Assembly: GCA_030710605.1 (NCBI GenBank)
Contig: CP092880.1
Location: 1,840,862 to 1,904,861, forward strand
From: Cordylochernes scorpioides
Lineage: Eukaryota; Arthropoda; Arachnida; Pseudoscorpiones; Chernetidae
DNA length: 64,000 nucleotides
Direction: 5' to 3'
Of this stretch, positions 1-10,100 are shown piece after piece. The notes under the pieces were generated by a model. It did no database searches and was not told the DNA's origin. It saw nothing but the letters and a program-made list of their open reading frames with translations. Position numbers and translations under genes: made by a program. Position 1 is the first letter of the stretch; each line of letters opens with the position of its first letter.

Positions 1-998
1 GTGTTATGGCCAACAAAACTCGATGCTAATTTCCCACCTACACAAATATAGAGAGGAACATTTACTTAGAATTGGGATTCCATTTTTTCCACGAACTGAT
101 ATTCCATTCGTTTTTCTCCTACTTTAGATTTTAAAATGTTCATTCAAATTTGCTTTCAAAAATCGATTTTTTTTTTTTATGTTTCAAGAAAAAATAAAAT
201 TGTTAACAAAAATGTTCTCTATTTTTATTATCAAATTTCCTTCATTTGGACCTAAGCATTTGTCTTCGATATAAACCTAAATTATTTATTCGATTTTCAA
301 ATTTTCGATTTGACAGCCATGAAATTCAACTTTAGTTAAAAAAAACCTAGTGGGTGCACGATATTTTTATTATTTTTTTTAAATTTTACCTGAGGTACTT
401 AAAAATATAAAATTATAATATTTTAATCTCTTGGGGAGTGAGACACATTTTAAAATAAAGCGACATTATCTTACGCACTTGGTTTTGAGGGCTCTGGCTA
501 AGTCACGTGACTTTGTTACAAATATAGCACTACAACAATTATAAAAATGAGCTTCTAGGATTCGAACCTGGGATCTTCGTAGAGTTGGGCCACAACAATT
601 CTTCCTTCTAAGAGCTTCCTACGTAGTATAATAGGTTTGCGCTGAGTGACGAGAATTATTTAAGGAATACGAGAGAAGCGTGCTAGAGAAGACAAGAAGT
701 CCAGGTGGCGCAGAGTAGCATGTAAATAGAAACAACCGGGGTCGTTCCGGGTGGATGAAAAAGTGAGGTTTAAACGAGTCAACAAACTTTGCTTTATAAA
801 AGTGTAAATTCTACCAAAACCCTTTTATTGGCAGACGCACTTGTGAGTTAACAGGAGAAACCTCCGACACTTCGTTTGTTTGGGAACGCTTGGGTTTATT
901 TTGTTTCGGTAATATTTAATTTGAAATTAACTATCCTCTTTGTTCATACAGGGTCACTTTAAAAAAGTGCGTAATGTAGATCTATATCAATATATATC
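1..998. other. AT-rich non-coding DNA with a tRNA-like SINE fragment
   Basis: No convincing gene is visible. At about 548-625 the minus strand carries a good Pol III box B (GGTTCGAATCC at about 557-567) within a tRNA-like stretch, which suggests a decayed tRNA-derived SINE. No matching box A or poly-A tail with target duplication could be defined. At about 950-980 there is a CAGGGTCAC motif that resembles a mariner terminal sequence without a partner. Confidence 0.35.
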
Positions 999-1079
999 AA
1001 TTTTTCCATCGCAGTAAGGGCAGTAGAAATTGTCTAATTTAAAAAAGAATCTTACGCGTTTAAAATAGTTTCGAATTTT
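999..1079 (+). repeat. left arm of a long-distance inverted repeat
   Basis: This ~80-bp stretch is repeated in reverse complement at 3313-3393 with only scattered mismatches and one 2-base gap. The shared core includes GCAGTAAGGGCAGTAGAAAT and a TCGAATTTT end. The arms enclose about 2.2 kb that includes a complete mariner. They look like the terminal repeats of an older, larger element or a palindromic duplication; no coding sequence of that older element is recognised. Confidence 0.7.
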
Positions 1080-1093
1080 GATATATCTATATA

Positions 1094-2410
1094 CAGGGTC
1101 CATTATGAAAGAAATGAGCATTTACTGGCAAAATACACTTATTGATCGTAATTTGTGCAAATGTTCAATATTCTTCAAAATACATTCCTCCTGCATCAAT
1201 GCACTTGCGTAGACACGTTTGCCACGACTGAAAGGCACCCTGAAACTCCTCGACAGGAATGCTTCTCAGGAACGTTGTAACATGGTGTTGGATGTTTTCC
1301 ACGGTTTCCCAATGTTTTCCTTTCATCTCTCTCTTGAGTCGCGGAAACAAAAAGAAGTCACATGGAGTTAAGTCGGGACTGTAAGGGGGGTGAGGGATCA
1401 CCGGGGTGTTGCTCCGGGCCAGGAAGTTGGTAATGATGAAGGCTGTGTGGCTGGTGGCATTGTCATGGTGGAGCTTGACCGTGTCTTTAATGTCAGTCCT
1501 CACGAGTGCGATCCGGCGTTTCAATCTCCTGAGCACCTCCAGGTAAAAGGCTGAATTTACAGTTTGTCCCTGCGGGACTCACAATGGACTATTCCTCGGA
1601 TGTCAAAGAAGACAATGATCATCGTTTTTGATGCGCGACTTGCTCATTCGCGCTTTCTTGGGGCGTGGGGATGATTTTGTGTGCCATGCACAGCTCTGCC
1701 TTTTCGACTCTGGGTCGTATTCAAACATTCAGGATTCGTCTCCGGTTACTACAGAGTTCAGAAAGTCCGGTTCATTTTGAATCAAATCCAACAATTATTG
1801 ACAGCGCAAAAAAAACTCTAAGTTCTTTCTGGTCTTCCGTCAACACTTTCGGCACAAGCTTCGCACAGACTTTACGCATTTGCAGATCCTCGGTCACTAT
1901 CCCATGTACCACAAATGTGGACATGTGTAATGTGTCGGCAATTTCCTGGATGCTTAATCGACGGTCGGTACACAAAAATTCGAGCACACGATCCACGTTC
2001 TCCTCAGTTCTGGCCGTTGTTGGGCGTCCTGAACGGGGTTCGTCGGCGACCTCCTCCCGGCCCTCCTTGAACGCCTTGTGCCACTTTCCAGACTGTGATC
2101 TTGAAATGCAATCGCCCTTGAAGGCTTTTTGCAGCATCTGGAATGTTTCGGTTGCATTTTTTCCAAGCCTCACGTAAAACTTTATGGCGTATCGTTGTTC
2201 AAGCGAACGCTCCATCGCGCTATGTTACAAAAGTTGAAAACACACTTCAAGCGGAGGCATGTATCTCCCCTCACACTACTCGAACTCAACTGACGACCGG
2301 ATGGATTGAAAGGGCATATCCCTCCATCACATTTCCCACGGTTTTACCGTGCTGCCATCTATCGTCGCGTCACAATAACATTATGCTCATTACTTTCATA
2401 ATGGACCCTG
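1094..2410 (-). mobile_element. mariner-family DNA transposon, full length, inactive
   Basis: This 1317-bp element is bounded by terminal inverted repeats. The left end reads CAGGGTCCATTATGAAAG, and the right end is its reverse complement with one mismatch across about 28 bp. A TA dinucleotide flanks each end (1092-1093 and 2411-2412), the mariner target duplication. The length fits the usual 1.3 kb. The transposase lies on the minus strand and is broken, so the copy cannot move by itself. It sits about 15 bp inside the left arm of an older inverted repeat. Confidence 0.93.
1165..2215 (-). pseudogene. mariner transposase (DD34D), broken
   Basis: Cut-and-paste transposase of the mariner family. 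The N-terminal part (2215 down to 1772) starts at an ATG with MERSLEQRYAIKF and holds the paired helix-turn-helix DNA-binding region followed by the SGRPTT linker. The C-terminal part (1536 down to 1165) holds HHDNATSH with the second catalytic Asp and YSPDLTPCDFFLFPRLK with the third, spaced as in DD34D enzymes. The first catalytic block (GDES) lies between them, at about 1690-1700, and is followed by TGA where the family has Trp. The two parts are in different frames, so at least one indel is present as well. Confidence 0.9.
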
Positions 2411-2985
2411 TATATATATTTATTTATATTTATATCTATTTGTGTGAGTCTTCCAATGCCAGGACTTAGTAGCGCCAACGTAACGCCATCTGTTGAACAA
2501 AACCTTAACTATTTTGTTTTCGCTCTTGTAAAATTCCATTTTTTTTTAATCTCAAGTTTCTCTCTCATTTTCTTTATTAATAAATAGGCGCGAACATATA
2601 CGTTTTAAAAAAATTATTCATTTTAAATTTAATTTCTCATATTTAGTGCTTTCCTAGGTGTTTAACAATTAATTGAATATTTTTTTTTTTAAGTTTTTGG
2701 ACTTCCCTCTTTAGCAATACTCAACTTGAACTGATTACAAGTGGTTTTCAGACAAGTTGGTCTATCAGGCCGGGATACCTGAATTAAATGGAGTGGCCTT
2801 CATGAGGCCCAGGCTAGATGATTGCGCACAACCTCACACGCATGCGAGGACACTTACAACCTGTGGCACAGAGAATAACTTGAGGAACATTTGACGAGGT
2901 CGTCCTTGAACGAGATTGAAGAACTCGCCATTTGAGCCAGAGTGAAGTGAATGATGGGGTAGGTTGCGGGAGGTTGGTATTTCTG
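2411..2985. other. non-coding stretch, nothing recognised
   Basis: AT-rich sequence between the mariner and a hairpin repeat. It contains several T-runs and no supportable ORF. The motif CGCCATCTGTT at about 2486-2496 recurs at 3300-3310, next to the right arm of the inverted repeat, so the older repeat may extend into this part. Confidence 0.3.
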
Positions 2986-3232
2986 TACCAAAATAGGCAC
3001 CTCTCCCTTTAAATATGCATTGAAACAATGCACTTTTTTATTACCCCGGAAAAAAAAGAGCCAAAACACCAGTTTGTCGGCTCTGGCCCTCAATAGTATA
3101 GGGGCGGCTTCGAATTCATAACTTCCAACGAGAGAGGTTGAGACTATCGCCGTTATCACGCTTTGCACTGGAATAATTTTTTTAAATGCATTGTTTTCTG
3201 CATATTTAAAGGGAGAGGTGCTTCTTTTGGTA
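2986..3232. repeat. inverted repeat with ~46-bp arms
   Basis: The left arm (2986-3032) and right arm (3187-3232) are reverse complements with a few mismatches; both contain CACCTCTCCCTTTAAATATG or its complement. The spacer is about 150 bp. The RNA would fold into a long hairpin. No transposase or target duplication was identified; it may be a small foldback element. Confidence 0.65.
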
Positions 3233-3312
3233 CATACATATATATATGATGATATATATAATTAATATTTACATACATTTATATTATGATGCTTTAGCGC
3301 GCCATCTGTTAT

Positions 3313-3393
3313 GAAAATTCGAAACAATTTTAGACGCGTAGGATTCTTTTAAAAAATTAAACAATTTCTACTGCCCTTACTGCAATGAAAAAT
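3313..3393 (-). repeat. right arm of the long-distance inverted repeat
   Basis: Reverse-complement partner of 999-1079. It ends in sequence that leads into a second mariner remnant. The outer flanks of the two arms do not match in an obvious target duplication. Confidence 0.7.
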
Positions 3394-3491
3394 TAATGGG
3401 AGTGTCTGGCTCATTAGTGGTGAACCCTCCCAGCGGGATCGTCAGTTTAATCTACCATACCGCTGTTATATTGCCTTGGGCTATTTCACTT

Positions 3492-3945
3492 CTACCGTTT
3501 GCTTGTTTTTACCGATACTGGAGCTGAAAAAACTCTTGGAAAATGTATTTTGAATGAACTATTTACTGGCGACGTTTTATGGGTCCATTTAATTGCTTGG
3601 CGCTTTGAAGAAGGGTCAAAATGATAAATCCAGGTCTCATCATAGGTTTTCGCACCTTCAAACACCTGAGATGATTCTCCAGAAAAAGTCTCCACGAGGT
3701 CTAAACAAATCTCTTTCTTAATTAGCATAATTTCTCGTGCTAGAAGTTTTGGACCCATTTCGAGCATAATTTTTGGCACCAAAGATCACACACGGATTAA
3801 TGAGTTTAAGAACACTTCCTTTAGACAGGGAAAGTTTTTCATTATTTGATAGGTCGTTTTCCAGTTATTCTTGATCAATTACTCCGTTTGTGACAAATTC
3901 TGGTCATCACTACACTACAGTGGTTGGTCTACCTGACATTTCTTT
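3492..3945 (-). pseudogene. degenerate mariner transposase remnant
   Basis: On the minus strand a reading frame of 96 codons contains TYDETWIYHFDPSSKRQ, the first catalytic-Asp block of mariner transposases, followed by WTHKTSP, another family signature. Upstream, at about 3916-3940, a short block reads SGRPTTVV, the linker after the DNA-binding domain. Multiple stops and frame changes separate them, and no terminal repeats were found. It is a different and older copy than the element at 1094-2410. Confidence 0.75.
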
Positions 3946-4365
3946 ATCAATAGAGTCAAAATCGCCTATATGGAAGCGCTGAGTCCATATTTTTATTGTT
4001 ATTCTATCCATGGCTTTGTTTCCATACACCGACTTTAGATTCTAGTGAATTACAGTGGCTGAAATGTCTCCAGACTCTGACAGGAACTCCATCATCGACC
4101 GTTGTCAGATTATTGTGTTTAGTTCAGACTACATATCCGATCGAATACAAAATATATCTTAATTTTGTTTACAGATATATATGAAATCTATGATGCCCAG
4201 GATAGATTCATCTGTTCCCATTTCTTCATTTGCCATTCATATTGTTGACTATAGATATCGTGGGAGCGTTTCATAAAATAAAAAAGAACATGATTTTCGG
4301 CCTGATTTATTACAATGTGTTGAAAATAATGGTGATGAAGAAGAGATCGATTTTCTCGCGCTAGA
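3946..4365. other. non-coding stretch, nothing recognised
   Basis: Sequence between the mariner remnant and a short palindrome pair. Only short unrecognised ORFs are seen. Confidence 0.3.
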
Positions 4366-4413
4366 CCGTATATATATATACGGTAGTGCGCTAGGCCGTA
4401 TATATATATACGG
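4366..4413. repeat. tandem pair of 18-bp perfect palindromes
   Basis: The palindrome CCGTATATATATATACGG occurs at 4366-4383 and again at 4396-4413, each preceded by GCGCTAG, giving a 30-bp tandem duplication. Each copy can form a cruciform or hairpin. No function is evident. Confidence 0.8.
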
Positions 4414-5985
4414 TCGTTTGATAGGTGGCTCAACCATGGCCTTTACCCGGTCCACCGGTTGCGAGAATACCCCGCTGTGGTTCCATCCATTTACCTTCTA
4501 CCAAGCGCTGACGATTCTGCTTTCCTGCTTCCATATTGTCTCTTTTTTCATTATGAAATGTATTCCTGTTTTGTTTTTAGTTTTAATTCACATTCTAGGA
4601 GAGTTCCATCTTGAATTGATACAACTTTTGTCGAGACAGACCTCCATAGCTATCTTAGACATGGAGAGACGGTCTTCGAAAATTTGCCTGGAGAGATGAT
4701 GCAGTTTTCACCACTGGACTCATCAAATTTTATCCTGGACACTCGAAAAAATTCCGACCGTTCGCGATCTTATCAAAACGCATGTCATCCTTATGTGCTT
4801 ATTCCATCGATAAAAAAGGAGAAAGAGGGGAGATGGGCATCAAGCTTTTTTTGACTCATCCTCCAGTTGTATTCTGTTCGCACTACACAGATCGTTCCCA
4901 TACTTCCTGTTTCCAAATCCATCACTAGACACTCTCCTTTTTTTCATAATCTCACCTCAAGCACACGTTGGCTCTCCTTTTGCTTCGGAATCGATTCCTG
5001 AGAAGTAATATTTGGTTTTCTGCAAAATTCTTAATTTTCCTCTACAGAACAAAAATATGTTTAAATATATATAGATTTGAAGTATAGACAAAATTGAACG
5101 ATTCCAAAATCAAAATTTATTCCATTTATTTCTTCATCATCATATATTGTGCTTTATTTATAGCCCCAGATATATATAAAATCCTTACACCCTTCAGTTT
5201 TTATTATAAAAAAAAATTACACTGAGTTCTATAAGGATAATATCTTGTCAACCCACTTTGTAGACTTTCCAGAGGCCTTCTATAACTGTTAAACGCCTTG
5301 TAGTAACGCCTCTTTTAATCAAGCCAAAGCCACAAAATCGTTTGAGGAGGCATCAAATGATTTGACTGGAATAGCAAAATGAAATGGCATGAATTTGATT
5401 TTCAACTTCCATCTGTATGCGCCAGAACCTCGCAGACTTGAAGTATAGCTTGAGGCATAGTTCATGGGGATCCATACCTTTGAGTTTAGCTACACACTCA
5501 CTGTGATCATTAAGAATTATTTTGGTGGGAAGTATACTTGAGGTCTCAGGACATTCGGGCATGCAGCATGCGGCATTCATTGAGATAATGCTGTACCTCG
5601 TGCTTCAATCCGTTCAACACATTCTTGATGTAATCAAACCATAGATAATCCTTTTTGTCAATTACATGCGCTGTCTTAATTGGTTAGAGGCAGGAGCGAC
5701 CAGGGCAAGGATCGGGACCAGGCCTCCCTCTTCACTTAATATTTTATTCTTTACAAACTTTTCCGACCTTTGGGTCTAAAGCTAGGACCAAACTGTCTTC
5801 TTCATCCGCCAATCGTTTAACATCTCTCTGACTCACATCTCTGCACTGAAATTTTCGCTCACCATCTGGTTCTAATCGAGGTCATATAAAGAATCTCTTG
5901 AATTTTTATATTATTATTAAAGTACAAAATTGTGTGTGTGTGCAAAAATTGCCAGATACCACAAAAAGACACACACCAAGAATAT
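4414..5985. other. non-coding stretch with an unrecognised short ORF
   Basis: I recognise no gene here. A 75-codon minus-strand frame at 5353-5580 has a Cys-rich start (CCMPEC) but no family I know, and could be a transposon remnant. A (GT)n-like run lies at about 5931-5942. Confidence 0.3.
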
Positions 5986-5998
5986 TTGTGAGCTTTAA

Positions 5999-6309
5999 GG
6001 GGGTCGGTGGAAGGATGGTCTAAACCGTTGGTTTTCGACCGCTAAGACCCGGGTTCGATTCCCGCATTGTGCACTTTTTTATGTTTAAAAAAAATGCTCC
6101 AATGGCCTCCGATTCTTGCAAAAGTCCAACCCCACCAGCGAGTGCAAGTAACCAAACGGGGCTCTGGCACATTTGTAAGTGCAAAGTCGAACTGCTTTTC
6201 ACATGTGTAGACATGTGGTGCACTTACAGTAAAAGCAGTCGCCTACCTCTACCCACCATAGTTATCATGGCCTGTACCACGTGTACTAGTGATAAGCAAA
6301 AAAAAAAAA
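5999..6309 (+). mobile_element. tRNA-derived SINE with target-site duplication
   Basis: A 311-bp insertion flanked by a perfect 13-bp direct repeat, TTGTGAGCTTTAA (5986-5998 and 6310-6322). The head is tRNA-like, with a box A-like region near 6017-6030 and a perfect box B, GGGTTCGATTCCC, at 6050-6062. A tRNA-unrelated body follows and the 3' end is an A-run. This is the structure of a Pol III-transcribed SINE moved by a LINE. A second, inverted copy lies at 25679-26128. Confidence 0.9.
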
Positions 6310-6322
6310 TTGTGAGCTTTAA

Positions 6323-6553
6323 CAGAATTACAAGTCGTGTTTAAATTAAACTCTTCTGATAATATTGTGTATGTATTTTTCAATTGAGATTTAAATCTAA
6401 ATTGCACGCTGTATAGGACTTCATTATTATGGTAGGTGAGGTTTGTGAATAAATTCAACAGATTAATTTAGTTGCCTAGCAATCAGAGAATATCAAAGTA
6501 ATTTTTAGTTTTAGAAACTTCTCGATGTGTGCTGTTGAGGCCTGGTTGCTAAG
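6323..6553. other. short non-coding gap
   Basis: AT-rich sequence between the SINE and the copia element; the last five bases before the element (CTAAG, 6549-6553) are its target duplication. Confidence 0.4.
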
Positions 6554-6746
6554 TATTGGTTTTTTATTATATTCAATCAATGCATAACAAATACGTTTTA
6601 ATTTAATAAAACTTTATTTATCATTTAGATACAAACATACATATGTAAAACCAAAATAAGAAGAAGAATAACAACCATTGATGATGATAACTATATTTAT
6701 AAAAATCTATTGATAAAATATTCTGTGATATATCTTAAATTCAACA
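6554..6746 (-). repeat. copia 3' LTR
   Basis: On the minus strand it begins TGTTGAATTT and ends AACCAATA, so the 3' end is not the usual CA. The boundary is fixed by the CTAAG duplication and by the matching junction of the other LTR. The adjoining purine tract lies at 6747-6760. Confidence 0.92.
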
Positions 6747-6760
6747 AATGCCCCCGTAAG

Positions 6761-7139
6761 ATTTAGCTGAATATTTTATCATGGTTTTAAAATTTATAAG
6801 TATAGACAGGTAACTAAGGTAGTAGTTGGAATGGCCGAGCATTGCGTCATAACAATGACGTCATCTAGATGGCGGCGACATCCCCATTTATTTGTTTACA
6901 ACTTTTAGGTATTGTTAAGCCTAAATATTTGAATAAAGCAATATTTGACAAAAGATATAAAATCAAGTATTTAAACTAATAATATTACAATTTAATTTGA
7001 AACATATGATTAAATGAAGTCAACAATCTGTTAACACTTCATATGAATATAGTAAAATATGCCATATATTATTCAAGTTACAATAACCTTTAGTTATAGG
7101 CTAATATTTTCAAATTTTATTAAAGTTCAGTAGTTAAAG
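6761..7139 (-). other. copia 3' untranslated region
   Basis: About 380 bp between the Gag-Pol stop codon and the purine tract with no ORF. It includes a perfect TGACGTCA palindrome at 6856-6863, identical to the consensus cAMP-response (CREB/ATF) site, beside a short GC-rich patch. Confidence 0.5.
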
Positions 7140-10100
7140 TTATGAGATAATATTGCAACAATTTAAAAAATAATGAAATTTCCCTTTACTTAAGGGTTTT
7201 GTTAAGATGTCAGCAACATTTTGATCAGTATTTATATACATAATATCAAAGCTATTATATACACATAAGTTGGTATTTAAAAAATTGATGGTTCTAATCA
7301 AGTGGTTAGATTTATTGCTAGTTTGTCCAGATTTTATCAAAGTAATTCCTGATTGATTATCACAAAATATTGTTGGCTTACAATTTTTGCCAGTTAATTC
7401 TTCAATCAGATATCGTATGTAAATACTTGTCTTTACACCCAGTGTAAAAGCATAAAGTTCAGAATCTGTAGTTGAGAGACAAACATTTGGCAAGCTTTTA
7501 CATGACCAAGAAATAAGATTATTTCCAAATTTAAAGGCTATACCTCCAAATGAACATTTAAAATTCTTTGAATTCCAACTTGCATCTGTAAAGCCTTCTA
7601 GCTTGGTGTCACCCACAGTATAAACTAAACCTAATTTTTTTGTGAATTGTAAATATCTTAATACTCTTTTGGCAGCATTCCAGTGAATTTCTCTAGGATC
7701 TGTATTGTATTTACTTAAAACAGTAACAGAAAATGCTATATCTGCCCTAGATTTACATGCCAAATAAAGCAAACTACCAATAAGTTCTTGGTATTTATGC
7801 TGATCTATCTTTTTAGAACTGTGGAAATTTCCAAAATCTGTGTTAACATCCATTGGTGTAGAAACACCTTTGCAATCTTGCATATGGTATTTTTGTAATA
7901 ATTTGTTAATATAGCCCTCTTGTTTTAGAGTTATTTTATTTTCATGCTGAGTAATCTCAAATCCTAAAATGGTAAAATTATCAGCATTTCTTTTTAATTT
8001 AAACTTTGATTCAATTTTGCCTATGGCCACATTTAATATATTGATATCTGAGTAAATTATTATCATGTCATCAACATATAGGCCTAAAATAAGATTAGAA
8101 TTTCCAATTTTAAATTCAAATAAACATTTATCAGAATTAAATCTAGTAAACCCTATTTTAACCAAATGATCAGAAAAAGTATTGTACCATACCTTACTTG
8201 ACTGTTTCAGCCCATACAATGCCTGGTTTAACTTACAGACAAGATTTTCATCAGTAGGCTGATATCCTTGAGGTGGAAGTAGGTAAATGTCCTCATCTAA
8301 TTTTCCATATAGGAATGCAGTCTGTACATCACAGTGTATTAAGCTCCAACCCTGTAACACACAATATGCTAAAAGTGTTCTAAAGCTGTCACTTTTCATC
8401 ACAGGTGAGCAGATATTCTGGAAGTAGGTTCCATCCTTTTGGCAGCATCCAAGAGCCACAAGTCTTGCTTTGAAGATAGTTTGTCCTGTTGATGGATCAA
8501 CCTTTGATGAATATACCCATTTAGATTTTATGGGTTTTACCCCTTTAGGTAGATAAACATGGTCCCAAACTTGATGTTCTTGTAGAGAATTCATTTCCCT
8601 TTGCATGGCCTCAATCCAATATTCTGGATTTTTGCTATTAATGGCCTCTTCATATGAGTTGGGTATAGGAATTTCATCCAAGGCAAAAAGGTTGTGTTCT
8701 GTAGGATCAAATGTTGGATCAAGTCTTGAATCATCTGATAATTCTTCTTCATCTGAAGAAAGCTCACAATAATATTTATTTCTTGCACTTGGCCTGAGGT
8801 AGGGAACAACATTATTTTGTTGTTGTTGTGTAGCTTCTTCAAGTTCTTGAATGTTGGACTCTTCTGATGGTTTATTTTCTGAATCATAATCAAAATTTTC
8901 TTCTGGAAACTTAAAGATGCAATAGTCCTGTACTTCATTTTGATCACTCTTTAGTAATGATACTCCTTTTTTATTTTCTATAAATTTTACATCTCTTGAT
9001 TCAACTATTGAATAAGTGTTTGGGTTAAAAATTCTATATGCCTTTCTGTTTGATGAGTAGCCCATGAATATACCTGAATGTGTAATCATGTCAAATTTTG
9101 CTCTTTTTTCTTTTGGTATCCAAAATTCAGCAATACAACCAAATGTTCTTAGATGTGCCACTGTAGGCTTTTTACCTGTAAAGAGTTCTTCAGGTGTTAT
9201 TTTCAAATTATGTTTGTTTGGTGTTCTATTTTTAGTATAAACAAAGTTATGCATGGCTTCTGCCCAAAATTTGGTGGGAAGCTCTGATTCTACAAGTAGT
9301 GTTCTTGTTCCATTTATGATGCTTCTATTAGCCCTTTCTGCTATGCCATTTTGCGGTGGAGTGTAAATAGTTGTTTTTTGGTGTATAATGCCTTTATTTT
9401 TCAGATAATTCTCAAATTCTTGATTTACAAACTCAAGCCCATTATCACTTCTTATGCATTTAGCTCTTTTATTCAATAGGTTTTCAGTACTTTCTAAAAA
9501 TTCTTTGAATATTTCTAAAGTATCAGATTTTGAATGTAAAAATTTAACAAATATTTTTCTTGAAAAATCATCTACTATAGTTAAAACATATTTTGCAGAT
9601 CCAATTGAGAGTTGTTTGATTGGACCTATCAAATCCAAATGTAGTAGCTCAAGTGGCTGGTTTGATTGATTTTCAGTAACTGTCTTAAAGGGTTTTCTTG
9701 AATACTTTCCTTTTATACAGCTGATGCAATTTTCCATTGATTTCTGTTCATTGTAGTCAAATTTATAAACTAATTGATTCTTTTTCATTATTTCCATGTA
9801 TTGATCATTTATATGTCCAAGTCTTTTGTGCCACACCTCCCATGGGATATTAGTTACTTTGAAAGTGATATCTATTTTATTATTATTTCCTTTTATAAAA
9901 TATAGGTCTCCTACTTTGTTTGCTGTAATTATAGTATATCCAGCTTGATCAATAATATGTCCTCCTTTTTGATCAAAAATCACTTTGTTATTTTCTTGTA
10001 CAAGTTTGTTTACGGAAATCAAATTATCAGTTAAACTAGGGACATGTAAAACATTATTTAGTATTAAAAAATGATTCACACCATTTAGTTTCACATTTCC

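Noticed and set aside
548..625. A functional tRNA gene
   Set aside because: Only box B is convincing; acceptor and anticodon stems cannot be formed, so it is at most a SINE fragment.
1665..2177. Plus-strand ORF of 170 codons
   Set aside because: It is the antisense shadow of the mariner transposase, whose catalytic and DNA-binding motifs are on the minus strand.
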